DNA of 64,000 bases from Macrocybe gigantea (GCA_011319805.1 SJRY01000111.1:186001-250000), one strand, 5' to 3'; counted from the stretch's first letter, positions 11,042-23,508 are shown. A program made the numbers and translations. Notes: generated by a model not told the origin, from the letters alone.

Positions 11042-11149
11042 TAATCGGAGTAATATGCTCGAGATGAGGATGAAGACTAAAAAAGCAAGATTCAATTTCA
11101 CGCTCAGATGGAAAGAACAAGGGACTCGTACGACACGTAATACCACACT

Positions 11150-12315
11150 CTAGCAGGTCTTGTCATCGATGAATTGTTCCCATCGGTCATCAGCAATCTC
11201 CTTGACCTGGCGTACCTTCGCCTCATCTGTGGTCCATACTCTCCAATCATTGGAACCTACACCCATGCCCATGCCTTCTCGCCTGTATAGCATGTTTCCG
11301 TCGATCCACGACCCGCCGCTGAGATGAATCTCATGTAAGCCGTGTGGAAGTAGAGTATCTAGAATGGTCCCGACAGTATCGGGATTGATCCCGGAGCCTG
11401 GAAGAATCGTCAACGCCCAAGGTTCGCCTTCGGCGAGAATTTTCAATGCATCAAAGAGGGAAATTAGTGTTGGGATGGCTTCGGAAACAGTTTTTCCATG
11501 GCCGCTTGCCGAAAGATGGTCAGCAATTGGCGAAAATGTGTTAAACGTTTGTCAGTTGAATGATACCTCGTCAGGATTCTTGAGATTCCGCCAATGCTTG
11601 CAATGTCGTTCAAGGCTTCGCAGGCAATTTTAAATGGCTAGGAAAGTTGTAATGAAAATGCGGGGTCCTTACCTTTCTGGGGATCCTTCGCCATATCAAA
11701 GGCTCTGTGAAAGCACACTAGGAGCGGATCGAGCGTTCAATGTGTGACAATCGAGTGGAAAAGTGGGCAACGCAATCTTGCCTTCCAACGGTAAAGCTTC
11801 GTCGACGATCCTGCGAAGATCAATATCATGAGGACTTTGGCAACTGATCGCGGTGAGGACGCACCGTTTCATGAGGTCGGTGTCCACATCTCCATCTTTT
11901 GTGAGGGCGCCGACGACTACGCCACGAATGCCTTGTTTCTTCAAGATGCGAATGTCTTCGAGCATGACGCTTACTTCTGATTCGGAGTAAAGAAAGTCGC
12001 CCGTCCGAGGACGTACCATGACCTTGAGACAAAGATGAATGCAATAACCAGATTTGATCGTGTGTGCGATCCCACCATGACGGGTGTGTTTCTGACGGCC
12101 CTTTGGACCTCTCTTAGAAGGCCGAGGCTGGGCGTGGTGCCGCCTCCTGCGCCAAGATTGGCGCATAGCTCGAGGCGGTCTGCGCCGCCCTTTACGCGCT
12201 GACACGAGTGGAAGGAATCAGAGAACGATGGAATGGCAGGAGATATGGGATACCTTATGGCGGATTGGACGGAGTCAACGCAGACCTCGATGAGGAGAGG
12301 AATGTCCATGGTCAT
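11150..12315 (-). CDS. CutC family protein
   Basis: CutC proteins are TIM-barrel proteins linked to copper homeostasis; the reaction is not firmly established. Six exons (12076-12315, 11865-12022, 11782-11810, 11673-11717, 11567-11615, 11150-11504) give 291 aa. Conserved marks are ADRLELCANLGAGGGTTPS, VMVRPRTGDFLYS, GVVVGALTKDGDVD, FHRAFDMAKDP, GGISRILTSGHGKT and ILPGSGI. The third intron (11718-11781) needs a GC donor (GCAAGA). Near the N-terminus about 21 extra codons sit between SAIR and GGADRLEL. They look like a retained intron (GTATCC to TAAAG, 64 nt), but removing it would break the frame. Bacterial CutC is about 248 aa, so the extra length fits this insertion plus the C-terminal tail. 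Confidence 0.88.
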
Positions 12316-12483
12316 ATGCAGGCGCGCACTGCCGTGACTGGGACGCGTCGTCGCGAGACATCTGATAATCGTTTTAACAACGCCTCAGAACGAGTGTATG
12401 TGCATGTAAAATAAATTGAGCGACAGATTGTTTTGGAAAAAAAGATATATCATACAAAGACAGGGAACTAGTCGTACATCGCA

Positions 12484-13305
12484 TCAAATGTTCTCATAAT
12501 GTTCAATAAGCTTTCGTACATCCGGACAAAGCGCAAGTCGAACTTTCTCATCATCATCTTTGACAACCGCACGTCCGCTTTTCTCCAACCACGCAGCGAA
12601 ATCCACCTTGCCATCGGACCCATGAGTGCCACAAAGACCGAGCCTCACAACTCTAGCAAATCTGTCTCGCTGCAGTGACCATTTGAGCTTGTGCATGATT
12701 GGGAGAAGAATTCTCGACACTTTGATGCGGGAAGATTCAATGTCTGGAAGAACGCGAGAGGCATGAAGTGAAGATAAATATTCATCGGCAGGAAGCGGAC
12801 GTCTTCTGAGCTGCAAAGAGATAACATCGCTGGCGTGACGACGAGCAAAGCGTCGCCCATTTTCGTATTGTATGATAGACTGATCAGCAAGGTCAGTAAA
12901 CATGAACCTGGTTTCTGCGTGCAGAAACATGACACACATTGCGAGAGTAAAAGTACAGCCCCATCCTCCACCTTCTTTCTATTCCTAGCCCGCGAATGAC
13001 CCCGCGTTGAACGAGGTCGCCTACAGTGGGCCGTAGGGGGATGCCCTTATCGCTTAGACCGAAGAGAGAGTGCTGAACACGGGACGGTGCGACGACCTTG
13101 AGACGGTGCCGGTGCAGCACCGGGTCGGACGCGAGCTCGTTGAAAGCTGGGAATGCCCTCACAAAGGTGGTGAGCTCGGGCAGGTCGAGATACGAGACTG
13201 TCTAGATGTGAGCCCGTCGTTCAAGATGAGTGTCAGGAAATATGTTGACGTACAGATGTGGAGGACGACTTCGGGGGGTATATTGAGAATGGTCGGAAGA
13301 TTCAT
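12484..13305 (-). CDS. F-box-like protein
   Basis: Three exons (13254-13305, 12957-13197, 12484-12907; introns 56 and 49 nt) give 238 aa. The N-terminus, with IPPEVVLHIFSYLDLPEL, matches an F-box and suggests a substrate adaptor of an SCF ubiquitin ligase. No WD, LRR or Kelch repeats follow; the rest is mostly helical and of unknown role. The start codon is the first ATG directly before the F-box. The gene diverges from the CCCH-finger gene over 119 bp. Confidence 0.7.
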
Positions 13306-13424
13306 AGTGGAAGTCAGAAATCAAGAACGAGCATCGTAGACGAACCGCAGCATTGGGGATGCAGCATCAACGCGACAGCTCTGGGTGTGAGAAGCAACCA
13401 AATCGAGCGACCACACACTCTCTG

Positions 13425-15780
13425 ATGCCACCACCTCGCTGCAAGGTACGACCTATATCGACATTGACTATAGAGCTGCTCAGACTATTCATTACTACTT
13501 TCACAGCACTTCGATGACGACGGAAAGCCGATCCGCGGAGGGTGTAACCACCCTTGCTGTGGTTTCGTGCACCCAGATGACCCTCGATGGAAATACGCAG
13601 AAAGGAAGCAGATGGTGCGCGCCACAAACTAGAACGGCCAATCGATGTATCGTTCTGATGTCTTTGATAGGCTTCAACCAGAGGTGGCAGTTTCCGTGCT
13701 CGAGGCCTCGCTTCCTCGCATTCCTCCTCCTGGGGTCGTCCGCCCCCTCGGCTTCCGGAAAAGTCATCCGAACAAGAATGGGACACATCGAGCTGGTCCG
13801 CCAAGACCACGACCACTCCTTTGCCTTCTTCGAGCACCAGCACCTGGATCACGACACATTCAGATGATGCATGGAGCTTGAAGCCTGGAGAACCACCACC
13901 TCATCGCAGAGGGACAATACAACCAGCAATACCTTTGGGCGGGGCATTCGAGCTCGACCAGCTCAGCTTGGGAAAGAAAAGATGAGAGCCAGAATGTGGA
14001 CAAAAACGATGGGCGCGGTCGCGTTCAAAACAAGGACGCGGCTGGAGCGGTTGGGACTCATGGGGCGATTCTTCCACCCACGACGCTGGATGGGGTAAGA
14101 ACTGGGCCCCACCGCTCGCAGACAACGGACAAGAAAAATCCGAGACAGAAAACATTGGGTGGAACATTGACAATCGCAAGCAAAACACTAAGAATGAAAT
14201 AAAGATTGATGAGGAAAGATCGCCTCTGCAAGCTGTCATGCACACGGACACTCTCGCACCGTCACCGAAAGGAAAGAAAAGTGCCGCAGAGACCGGGCCC
14301 TCGACGCATGCTACATCGGACGATCAAATGGTCGTTGACGGTCACCAGCCACGCATAAATCCGACTGCTGTCGTAAAGAAAGAAGATCAACGCCCTTCGA
14401 GCATGATCCATCATCGCCGTGACGAGTCAGATGCGGATCCTTCAGCTTCAGCAGTCACCCCGTCTTTGGATAGTGCCCAATTGTCCAATGCAAGTTCGAC
14501 ACGGTCTGGTCCACCTAGCCGAAGCGATATCTTTGCAACAACAATTAAGTATGTCTCTCTGTTACAAGTCTCCTATGTCACATTTTCAAAGATTTGAACA
14601 CAAAATAAAAACGCAATCAGGTACATACAACAAGCCGTGCGTCTCAAAATCGAACTAGACGAAGTATTAGCAATGGACAAAAGATGGAAAAATGCCCAAA
14701 AATCTTCGTCTTACGCGCGCGCGCCTCCAAGAGCGCGTCAAGTCCTAGACGAGAAAAGGTCCAAATTCAAGGCTGAGATCAACGAACTCACCAGACGTTT
14801 CAACGCATCCGTCTCCGATCTTGCAAGTCTCCCTGATCTGACCGACCCTGCCAATGCCTCCCCAAAAATAGACATCAGAGAAATTATGGCGTACACGGCG
14901 CAAATGAAGGAATGGATGGAAGAACTTCGCATCTATCACCGCAGCTTGGTCGCCGGCAAGCAGGCGCGGATTCAGGCTACCGCGACAGAGCCGGCTACAG
15001 AAATGGACAAAACAGGGATATTTTCGGTGAAAGAGATCCAAGAAAGAGTTGCGGAGCTGGAACGTCGTGCCGAGCAATTGTCAGAGTACTTCTTTCTCGA
15101 CAAGTACACTCGGGTGCTCGACGTCGAGGTTGCACCGTTGTTTGAAGCCGTTATGACGAGTGGCGACTGGAACAATAACCACGTGAAAAAGAGGAAGCAG
15201 GAGGTCAACGATAAAGCAGAGGCACTCGGGAAGAGCCTGGAGAACGAAGCTATGACAGCTGCGGACCTTTACAGGAAGGTTCACGCGCATGACGGTGATG
15301 TGGAAGCACTTTTGGCTGAAAAGCAACAGTTGGACGAAGAACGAGCTCGGGTGAGTGGTATCTTCCGTTCTTTATTATTATGAATAGGCTGATTCATGAC
15401 TGTTGCAGGCTCTAGCGATGCTGCAACAGTTCGAACAATGGCAAAGAGAGGACGAAGAAGAAATCCGAAGTTTAACTGAGCAAATTCAACAACTTTATCT
15501 TATTCGTCGCCCATCTCCCCCGCCATTCAACCCTCATGAGCCGGAGATACTGACTGAACTGCGTTCGCTCGTCGTCAAGATTGTAGAGCGAGAGATTACT
15601 CCAATAGTGCAAGCTTATCGTGAAGGATTCACCCAGCACCATCAGAGTTTCGTCGACCAACTTTATCAAAAGTTACAGCCAGCTTTGGACCTCATGCAGG
15701 AAATGTCTTGTCAGGCCGAGATCGAAGTGGCAGCAGGTCGACCCGCAGCGATAAGGCCGCAACAACTTTCACAACGATGA
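13425..15780 (+). CDS. CCCH zinc-finger protein with C-terminal coiled coil, frame disturbed
   Basis: I do not recognise a named orthologue. Exons 13425-13445 and 13507-13614 encode a CCCH-type finger (CKHFDDDGK, then a CNHPCCGFVH cluster), suggesting RNA binding. From 13671 a Ser/Thr/Trp/Gly-rich segment follows. An in-frame TGA at 13983 and frame changes near 13881, 13941 and 14044 interrupt it; each lies in a short homopolymer (AA, GGGG, GG). The frame then stays open from about 13986 through 14238, with a TrpGly-rich stretch and a Lys/Asp-rich stretch. After an intron near 14550-14621 it enters a long alpha-helical coiled coil (about 14622-15350), and a last exon from 15410 to 15780 completes it. 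I treat this as one gene with probable assembly deletions; two adjacent genes is the alternative. Confidence 0.55.
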
Positions 15781-15865
15781 TCTCTGCAGACGTCCAGTAT
15801 AAAACAAGCATCAGAGCAGTATAGTATGTGTCTAGATGGCGATGGTACAATACAGTCCGGCATGC

Positions 15866-17701
15866 TCAAACATCCTTCTGTGACCAGGTTTTTGCATTAG
15901 CGAGTGGGGTTTCCTCATCGCTGGTATCGCTATCTGGTTCTGGAATGTATCTGCGGTATCGATCTGGCTGTTCACCCAGTTCCTGGAGGTATCGTGTCAA
16001 CATATACTCTCTGTTGACCTGCTTCACCTCATAGCCTTCGGATCCCATCCTGACCAATGGCCTCATAACTTCTTCGCTATCGTACGGGGAGCTACCCTTA
16101 GATTCAAACATTTCTTGAGCCTCTTGATAGTCTGGATGATATGGTGGCAATGATGATGCTCCAGGCATCAAAGGCTTTCGCCGACGAGATTTCGACTCTG
16201 CTCTTAGATGGGCGTTTGAAGGTTCTAGGTCTGGATTGACGGAACCGTTGCCATACGTCCAAGGTGACGAAGGCATCGCAAGGCCGCCATTTGGCATCAC
16301 AAGCGTAGGATCGCGTGGTGGCCAAACTAGCTCATCGTCTGCTGCATGTCAGTCAACTGCTTGTCAATAAACTATGAATGCACTACTGTGATGCGTGATC
16401 TGCGCGACTCACTGGTTACGCCTGCTACTGGATATGTCAAGCCTGTTCCCGGTGTGGGGGTCGGCCACAACCAAAGGAGAGGGTTATCGCCAGGACCGAT
16501 CCAACATTCATTTCCAGCCTAGATTCTGCTGAAAATATGAGTAGGGTCAAAGAAACAGAAGAGCATACACACATATGGGAATTTGACCTAGATTCAGAGT
16601 ATGCGTCGGCGCAGGCAGTAACTGAACCAGACCAGCACATACCTCGCTAATTTTGCCCCGTCGAACCATTGTCGCTGCTCTGTCCTTTTCCCAACCTTCA
16701 TTGTTGTGGAATTGCCGAGCAGGCAATAAAAATGATACAGGCTTATAGATGACTATGAAAATTTGCATCTTCTTGCGCGACAGGCAGCTACGAACCTGAA
16801 CCCGCCGACAAGCAACAAAACTGGAATGCAGCTCACATAGTTGAGGATGATGAATATGAACTCCAAGCCAGTGGGGTCATGCTGAAATATAGATTCTGAG
16901 CATGACCGGACAGGACGTCAAACAGAACAATTAAAACGCACCCAGTACGTTTGGCGAAATGCAAAAATTACTCTCCTCGTCACCATTGCGGCATGGTATG
17001 AACAAGCGACATCGACATAAAACAGAAAACGTATGAAATGACCATAATTGAAGTGTCCGACGCAATTGTTCACCCATGGACAATGATGGTCTGCTTCAGT
17101 GTGAGTAATAATAAAATGACTGACGATCTGGATGACGTACCCATCCGGAGGACGCATCTTAGAGGTGCGTCAATCTATGCGGAAAGTGTGCACGGCGACC
17201 GTGATCTACGTACCTATTACACTGTCTGCAATGATGTGCCCGAGGCGGCTTGTATCGTTGGCACATTCGACAATATCGAGGTTGGGCAGTTGTCTTGTTC
17301 ACTTCATAATGCCCTGCGCGAACATCCGGGGTCTGAGACAATCTATTTAGCTGTTCAAACTGGATGTCATCCGGACCAACCCAATGTTCCGGCACCTGAC
17401 CTGGATCTGTGACGACGCAAAGAAAGTAATTCCATAGCAACATAGCTACTAAGACACTAGCATTCCGTAAATATTGGATGAAGGTTAGGTGAGGCCTGCA
17501 CACCGCTTACTTGAATGGCAGAAGGAGCGTAACGAGTTCAATAGAGAGTGCGCGACCGTACCAAGGCCATATTATGAAGATTTGGGAGGAGTAGGCAATA
17601 AAGCAAATAAGGCAAAGAACGAAACTGACGACGAGACGACCGAGGATGACATTCATGAGGCAAGGACGAGGACTGTCCGCTGTGACAGCCTCTTGTGACA
17701 T
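15866..17701 (-). CDS. PFA4: DHHC palmitoyltransferase, PFA4 type
   Basis: This is an integral ER membrane S-acyltransferase that palmitoylates proteins (Chs3 in yeast). Nine exons: 17511-17701, 17214-17456, 17141-17157, 16942-17090, 16796-16881, 16643-16741, 16573-16587, 16413-16518 and 15866-16341. The DHHC cysteine-rich domain reads [21 protein letters not shown], then [17 protein letters not shown], with the catalytic Cys intact. Four hydrophobic segments flank it, including WPWYGR between the first two. One base appears to be missing at 16699/16700: the [14 protein letters not shown] frame must shift by one to continue as [17 protein letters not shown]. The exon lengths total 1382 nt, one short of a multiple of three. 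An assembly error is likelier than a pseudogene because the rest is intact. Confidence 0.87.
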
Positions 17702-17746
17702 AACGCCTCAAAGGGTTCTCCAGATCCTCCTCCTCTGGCCGCCCAG
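17702..17746. promoter_or_regulatory. 45-bp divergent promoter
   Basis: Only 45 bp separate the start codons of PFA4 (minus) and the probable mitochondrial protein (plus). Transcription start sites must lie within this gap or inside the opposite gene. Confidence 0.6.
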
Positions 17747-18792
17747 ATGCACCGCTTCGTCTCCCGTCCCACCTTAGTGCGCGGCGTCATACGAGGATAC
17801 TCTACAGCCGGCACTACCGCGGATGGCGCACGAACGAACAAGTTTGCAGTGAACACATGGCGAGATATTGCTATCCGTATGCCATTTCCAATCTCATATG
17901 TCACTGGTCGTAACATTCTACTTCCCTCTCAGCCAGTCGCCAAGAAGTGCTCGAAAGGCCTGGAACTAAATCAAAGGGGCATTCAAGGCCGAAAGGCGAC
18001 TACAACCCAAACCTTTCGTATCTGAAGAACGGAAGCGGCCTAGCCAGCCAGCTAGCTCAGAAAGCTCAGAATGGCCAGGCTGCCTCTTCCTCACCCGCAC
18101 CCGACGCTGGCAGGCGCTCGTCTGAAAAAATGTCGCCGACGATAAATCCCCGGCGTCGGTTGACTAACGCCGAGGTGGCTGAGTTGAAGGGAGCCCTGAA
18201 CCCGTCGGGGGCAGCTCTGGCCGAACTCTCATCCACGGGTCTCCAGAAGTCTGCAAATACCCGGTGGAATAAATCGAGAGGCAGAGGGGGCCGTGGACCA
18301 GAACGACAAGAACGACCAGCATTGGCAAAAAGCCCTTTACCTCGCTTTGCTCCACGCCCAAAAGCGCCACTGCTTTTGCCGGGCCGGGTTGTAACAGCCT
18401 CTGACGCGGATGAAAGCATTCTAGACCTTAAGGAGGAGGACGAAGTTGAGTTGCCACAGGCAGCCATTACCACACCAGACTTTCCTTCTGCTGACGTCGA
18501 GAACGCATTCGGTCCGATGGCGAGCACCTCCATCACAAACAGTACACGCTTGCCCAAGAGATCTCCCCGATGGGTTCAGGAAACAATTGGCGGCGACTAC
18601 CAGAGGTTCGCTTCCGCGCTGCCGGCGACATCCCCATACGCCCTTCCAACCCAGGATGCTTTGTTGCATTCTGAATTTGTCCTGTCGAAGAACCAAAACG
18701 TCTCAATCGCCACTAGGCAGGAGGCAATAAAAATCATACAGTCGCTCGTGGGGGATAATGCCGGCAAGCGTAAGGCTAGGGTATTATCGTGA
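17747..18792 (+). CDS. probable mitochondrial protein of unknown function
   Basis: Two exons (17747-17876 and 17933-18792; 56-nt intron) give 329 aa. The N-terminus is rich in Arg, Ser and Thr with no acidic residues (MHRFVSRPTLVRGVIRGYS), like a mitochondrial targeting peptide. The middle is basic and Pro/Arg-rich with RGRGGRG. The C-terminus ends in a short helical conserved-looking region (SRWVQETIGGDY-like, then EAIKIIQSLV). I do not recognise a family; a mitochondrial ribosome-associated protein is possible. The start codon is only 45 bp from that of PFA4 on the other strand. Confidence 0.6.
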
Positions 18793-18842
18793 TATAAGTT
18801 CTGCGGATATCCGCGATGCTCTATATCGTATAATAAATATCA

Positions 18843-20546
18843 CTATACATATTTAGACATGTCTTCTTCTTCGCTCGAGTATCCTGCAGGAAGGACGACA
18901 GTTGGGTAATCCTTGCGCTCAAAGGCGTCCTGCGGTAGTGCCCAAGCTGGAATAGAGAAGTCTTTGGCTTCCTCTACAACCTCACTTCGCAACTTAACGC
19001 CAAAGGCCGAAAGGTGCCTTGCGGCCTTCTTCACCTTGCTGCCCGAACTCCTCAACGCCGCTATCATCAATACGCATTGAGATTGTTTTACTCTTCTTGT
19101 AGAGGTCGAAGGTCCGGCCTGTCGAGAAGGCGTAAAGGAGGCTGGCTGGTGTAAAAGATCTTTGCGATCAGGAAGCGATTCGATGGGAGGGATGGATGTT
19201 GACGAAATTGGCCACGCGACATTTTTCTACGTTTCCGCGGGTGAGGCTCAGAAGGCGCTTCTTCTGGCATATTCGGACTGCTCGCCATCTCGAGCACTGC
19301 AATCTCAGGGTTTGACATAGGCGTTATAAGCCGGGTTCCTCGCCTGTCAGATGTTAAGGGAGACATAGAAGGTCCAGGAGAGGTGGAGATAACATCTGTC
19401 TCTGCTTGGGAAGAAGCCAAGTCCGGCATCGCAACCTCGTAATGAATCTTGCGTTTAGGCGAGGCAGATGGCGCCAAACTTTGCCTCCGTCTCTTCGACA
19501 CCGGCGCAGAAGCAGAGCAGATGACCGGGTTCTGCTGGGGAACCTGATTTTAAGTTTGAGTTTTTCTGAATCTCTGGCTGACGCGTCGAGACGAGAATCT
19601 TCTGCGTCATCTGAGAGCCCTTTCTTGCTGCTTTCCGAAGAGACAGAATCTTGTTCAGGTGTGCGACGATTGTAGACGGTCTGAGAGATGTGCTTTTTGA
19701 CTCGATCTGAGGGTAAAAGGACGCGATAGCGTTCTTCCAACGTATAGGCTACCTCAGCATCTCCTTGCGTCGTCTTTCTCCTTCGTTATACGCGGCAGCG
19801 CCATTAGCATGGCCACTCAAGAATTCGCAGAGCCAGATTCAGCATCTTCCGCAGTATGACCCGGTATAGGAGAGAACGCAGAAGCAGGAAGGGAAAGGAA
19901 TGCTGAGCTATCCATGGCACGCAATTGCTCGATTCGTTCCTTGAGTTTATATTGCTCGTGCTTGAGTTTCTCCTTCTCTCGCAACCGCTGCCTTTTCTCA
20001 AACGTCTCGTATTTCCGATGTCGTTTCTCATATGCCGCGTCAGAAGTGTCCACTGTGCCCTGAAGTTGAACGCTGTGAATTCTTGAGAAGAAACCAATGC
20101 ACAGATGGCGTACGTCTTCTGAACTCCTGACTCTGAACCTCCCAGGAACACTAGGGGACTCTGCCAGACTGATAAACTCAGGGGTTTCGATCATTCGCTG
20201 TTCCCTGTAGGCTTTGAGTACCTCAGGCCGGTCAAAATATCGATCATTGGCGTAGAGATTGAGACGCAGAGGTGAATTGTCTGACGAAATTGCAGTGACG
20301 GATGGGTTAGTCGTCAATAGGAAGTAAGTGTCGGCAGGAATGAGAGGTTCGTTCTCAACTTTGAAGAAGTTGACGCTGTGGTAAGCGTCGAGACGATGCA
20401 AAGTAGGTTGAGATAGGCTTACATTTCCGTTTCCGTGTCTCGAGTATCATGACGTCGATATCGCAGTTTCCAACGCCGGGCCCACCACGTCGAGCACGGG
20501 ATGGTAAGACTCTCTTTGGAGGAAGGCGAGCTGGGGAAGAATCCAT
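18843..20546 (-). CDS. conserved protein of unknown function, frame disturbed
   Basis: Exon 1 (20423-20546) carries a GGPGVGNCDIDVMILETRKRK motif. After a 64-nt intron the next exon starts at 20358 with FENEPLIPADTYFLLTT and leads to a charged coiled coil rich in Lys/Glu (about 20050-19900). An intron at 19491-19543 (53 nt) joins LKLKIR to RRQSLAPS. The last part has SVLMIAALRSS-like helices and an acidic C-terminus ending at 18843. Three one-base breaks are needed to join it: near 19826 (G run), 19752 (GG) and 19104 (CC). The domain order and basic linkers suggest a nuclear, perhaps chromatin-associated, protein, but I cannot name the family. Confidence 0.55.
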
Positions 20547-20703
20547 GATTGATGGGAGGAAGACGTCGCCACGCTGGTGGTTTGCCTTTTGTCGTCGTGG
20601 TCTGAAATCGAGCGGTGGCCCGTATTCATTACAATAGCTGTCGACTACGTATACTATATGCTATACAAGACCTGCAATCAAGCCATCGCTGTTTCGACAG
20701 GCC

Positions 20704-21226
20704 CTAGTCTATAAACTCCCACCCATCATTGACAAGGGCAGCCTTCGCGTCTGCAATCATGTCGATAGGCACAAGGACGTAATCCGTATTCCTGACAGCC
20801 TATTAGCCCTTGCATTGTAAAGCCAGGTTCAAAAGGTCTATACCAAGTGGACAGTGCAAATATCGGAACCTGCGCTTCTCTCAGCGGCGCCGCGAAATTA
20901 GCCATTACGCCTGTCAAATCTAGACAACGTGTGTAAGCCACCTGGGTCACTTTAGCTCAGTCCTCACCATGCTCCATTGGACCCCTGATCTTGATGCACA
21001 TCCATTGCGATCTTCGTCCTGTGCTGGCGGGAAATACATCGAAACGAGACTCTGTGACAATAGAAATCTCGTCGTCGGTGCGCGTTAAGGATATGAACCC
21101 CTTCTCTTTGCAGAGACTCAGAAGAAACGTATCAGGAACGATGTGATCGACATGAAGCTGTATGACGTAGAACGATTCAGGCAAAACTTGAAGGTGAAAA
21201 GCAGAGTGGTCGGCTGGCGGTGGCAT
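20704..21226 (-). CDS. ACT-domain protein (CASTOR-like)
   Basis: Three exons (20968-21226, 20844-20919, 20704-20791; introns 48 and 52 nt) give 140 aa. The C-terminal half, DLTGVMANFAAPLREAQVPIFALSTWNTDYVLVP, matches the ACT fold of the CASTOR/ACT_7 type, in which a ligand-binding regulatory domain senses amino acids. The final helix ends in ALVNDGWEFID. No catalytic domain is attached, so it is probably a small regulator. The specific ligand is unknown. Confidence 0.75.
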
Positions 21227-21386
21227 CGTGTCTGTAAATCAGAGAAACTGCTGGCTTTATATCGATCCGAACTCAGAGAATCAGCACAGCGCATCTTGCA
21301 AGGCAAGTACGCAGGGTGATTCAAGCTTCTCACATTCCCCTCGTTCAACTATCCCCGAACAATCTTGTTTCGTACAACGGAGATAC

Positions 21387-23508
21387 TCAAGAACCAACTA
21401 TGACAAGACTATAATCTTGAGCATGGCTAGATCCGGCGTACACAGTGTATACTGTCGTCCCACTCGGTACACCATCACTAGTGAATGCGGCAGACCCGCC
21501 CGACGCAAGCAGGAGGTTGCTGCCAGAGGTGACCTATTTGGGAAGGTTGCGTCAAGCTCCTCCGGGCCCCTCGGCAAGGTTCTTTACGGAACACGTACCG
21601 CGCTGAATGTCGTTGACGTGACCCCACTTCCGCAGGCGAACACACCTCCGCTGACACCGCAATTGCCCTTGGAGGATGTCATGGTGAAGCTTGTAGCCGT
21701 GCCAGAGATGGTGTAGGTTGCCAAGGTTTGGGTAGACCATGTTCCAAGCGAAAGAAGACCCCCAACAAAATTACCACCAGTTGTGAGAGCTTTGATAGTG
21801 GCCTTTGTGGGCAGCGAACCGGATGGCTATTGTCCAATGGTAAGCGAGGCTGAAGGGCGTAGCAGCTAGACTTACGCTGGTTCCTGTGGGGTTGCTCTGT
21901 CGAACAAGACAGTGAACAAACGATCCAACAAAGGAAACTCAAGGATATACCGATGTCGTCTAAAGGCACGTAAGAACCAGGAAAAGCTCGACACGAGAGA
22001 GACTTACTGTTGTCGTGGGAGTGCCGGTTTTGGGGGGATACTTGATTCCGGAAGACGGACACGAGCCTGCTTGGGGCGCATCTTGTTCCACGCGTAAGGA
22101 CTCAAGAACACCGTCGCACGCAAAGATGACTCACTGATAGGCACGAATGTACCATCAATGACAGAGCCTTGAAGGTTGAAGTACCATGAAATCCCGTTCA
22201 AATTCCCTGAGGAGCAATCCAGCGCGGGAGTGAATCCCTACAGATTGCGTACCGTCAGTTGATTTCGGAATATACTGATAAATCCTGGTTTCATGCATAC
22301 ACCGGAGGCCGTCTTCAGAGCTGACGTGAGGGTAGAAAGGGTGTATGTATTGCTCGTAGAGGGAGCGATGCCCGCACTGGCGAGCCAATCATATGTAGGC
22401 AAAGACTGATTTGTCTCAGCTTTGGACGGTACGATCACTTAAGAGGCAGATGATTTGGTCGTACCTTGAAAAGGCGAACAGCGGTTTGGAAGTACGCGAC
22501 GGCCTGGTTGAGCGGAGAAAAGGTTAATTTAGATCAGCAACGTCGGAAATCGTGTGTGCTCGGTACCTCCAGGCCGTCAGGACTGCCACTAGGAAGACAG
22601 GTCGGTCGAAGAGTGCTGCATGACTATGAGAGATTTGCATTATTTCAGTCAGCTCTACGAACCAGACCTCATGCATGTTCCATGTTTCGCCCATTCATGC
22701 TAAGGAAAGAAATTAATTTCGGGCCTTGAAGATGCTGCGCAAGGTATTCACTGACTTCCCAGAATTGCTCATTCGCGCCATTTATGTCGACCCAGTACTG
22801 GCGAGGGATTGGCTGTCAATTCTCTGGAGACATCTGGATACACAACATACTTGTTGCATGAACGATAAAGTGTCGGATGCTCCGTTAGAGGTCAGTAACT
22901 ATACAGCACGGATCAGCCTTGTATAATTCGCGCCCGCAATTTGTTGCTTACTGTGTTGATATTAGTATAGGCTCGAGAGGGGTCGCAGTTGGAGGAAAAG
23001 GTTCCGTCACAACTAAGCAGCGGACACATTCTCATTCGGATGCTAACCGAAACCGTTGGAATCGCTTACTGATCCGGCCATAACCCTGTAGTTTGCGAAC
23101 TGAGAACAAATATCGGATAAAAAGACAGAAGACTCACCGTGGATTGTCCAGCTATTTGAAGGTCCAGTTGAGGGGCTTGTGTCCCAAAACTGAGGATTGT
23201 CGGCATGTTGATAGAGCTGATAGTTGAGGACCTTCCAGCTTACCTGCGTTTGCAAAATGAGACCCTGTAAATCGTACTGTGGTCAGTATACATCGAAGAA
23301 GGACACGAAAAGGATCGATAATCACTCCGGGAGATTCAAAGCAACACAAGTCGGAAACCGAGGAGGTATTGTGGCACGAGACCGGGCCTGTGGTGGAGCA
23401 CCCCGACGAGAGGGCTCTCTTGAAAAACTCGAAGGCTCCATGGTAGGGCGTCAAGGGAGAAGCAACGGAGGATCCCACCAAGCTTCCCAGAACAAGTGCG
23501 GCGAACAT
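21387..23508 (-). CDS. secreted ribonuclease T2
   Basis: This is an acid endoribonuclease of the RNase T2 family, secreted or vacuolar, that cleaves RNA through 2',3'-cyclic phosphates. The N-terminus has a signal peptide (MFAALVLGSLVGSSVASP) followed by SGCSTTGPVSCHNT and CCFESPGG. Active-site segment I is SWTIHGLWPD and segment II is FWEHEWAKHGTC, both with their histidines. Conserved Cys residues fit the usual disulfides. A Thr/Ser linker (TPTTTTTSSNPTGTSP) leads to a C-terminal beta-rich extension of about 130 residues found in many fungal T2 enzymes. About 17 exons are needed, several under 30 nt, including a 9-nt exon at 21951-21959. The stop is at 21387-21389. Confidence 0.92.
21951..21959 (-). 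other. 9-nt microexon of the RNase T2 gene
   Basis: ACGACATCG lies between CCTTTAG and GTATATCC. The flanking introns are about 48 and 54 nt. It adds TTS within the Thr/Ser linker; skipping it would also keep frame. Confidence 0.55.
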
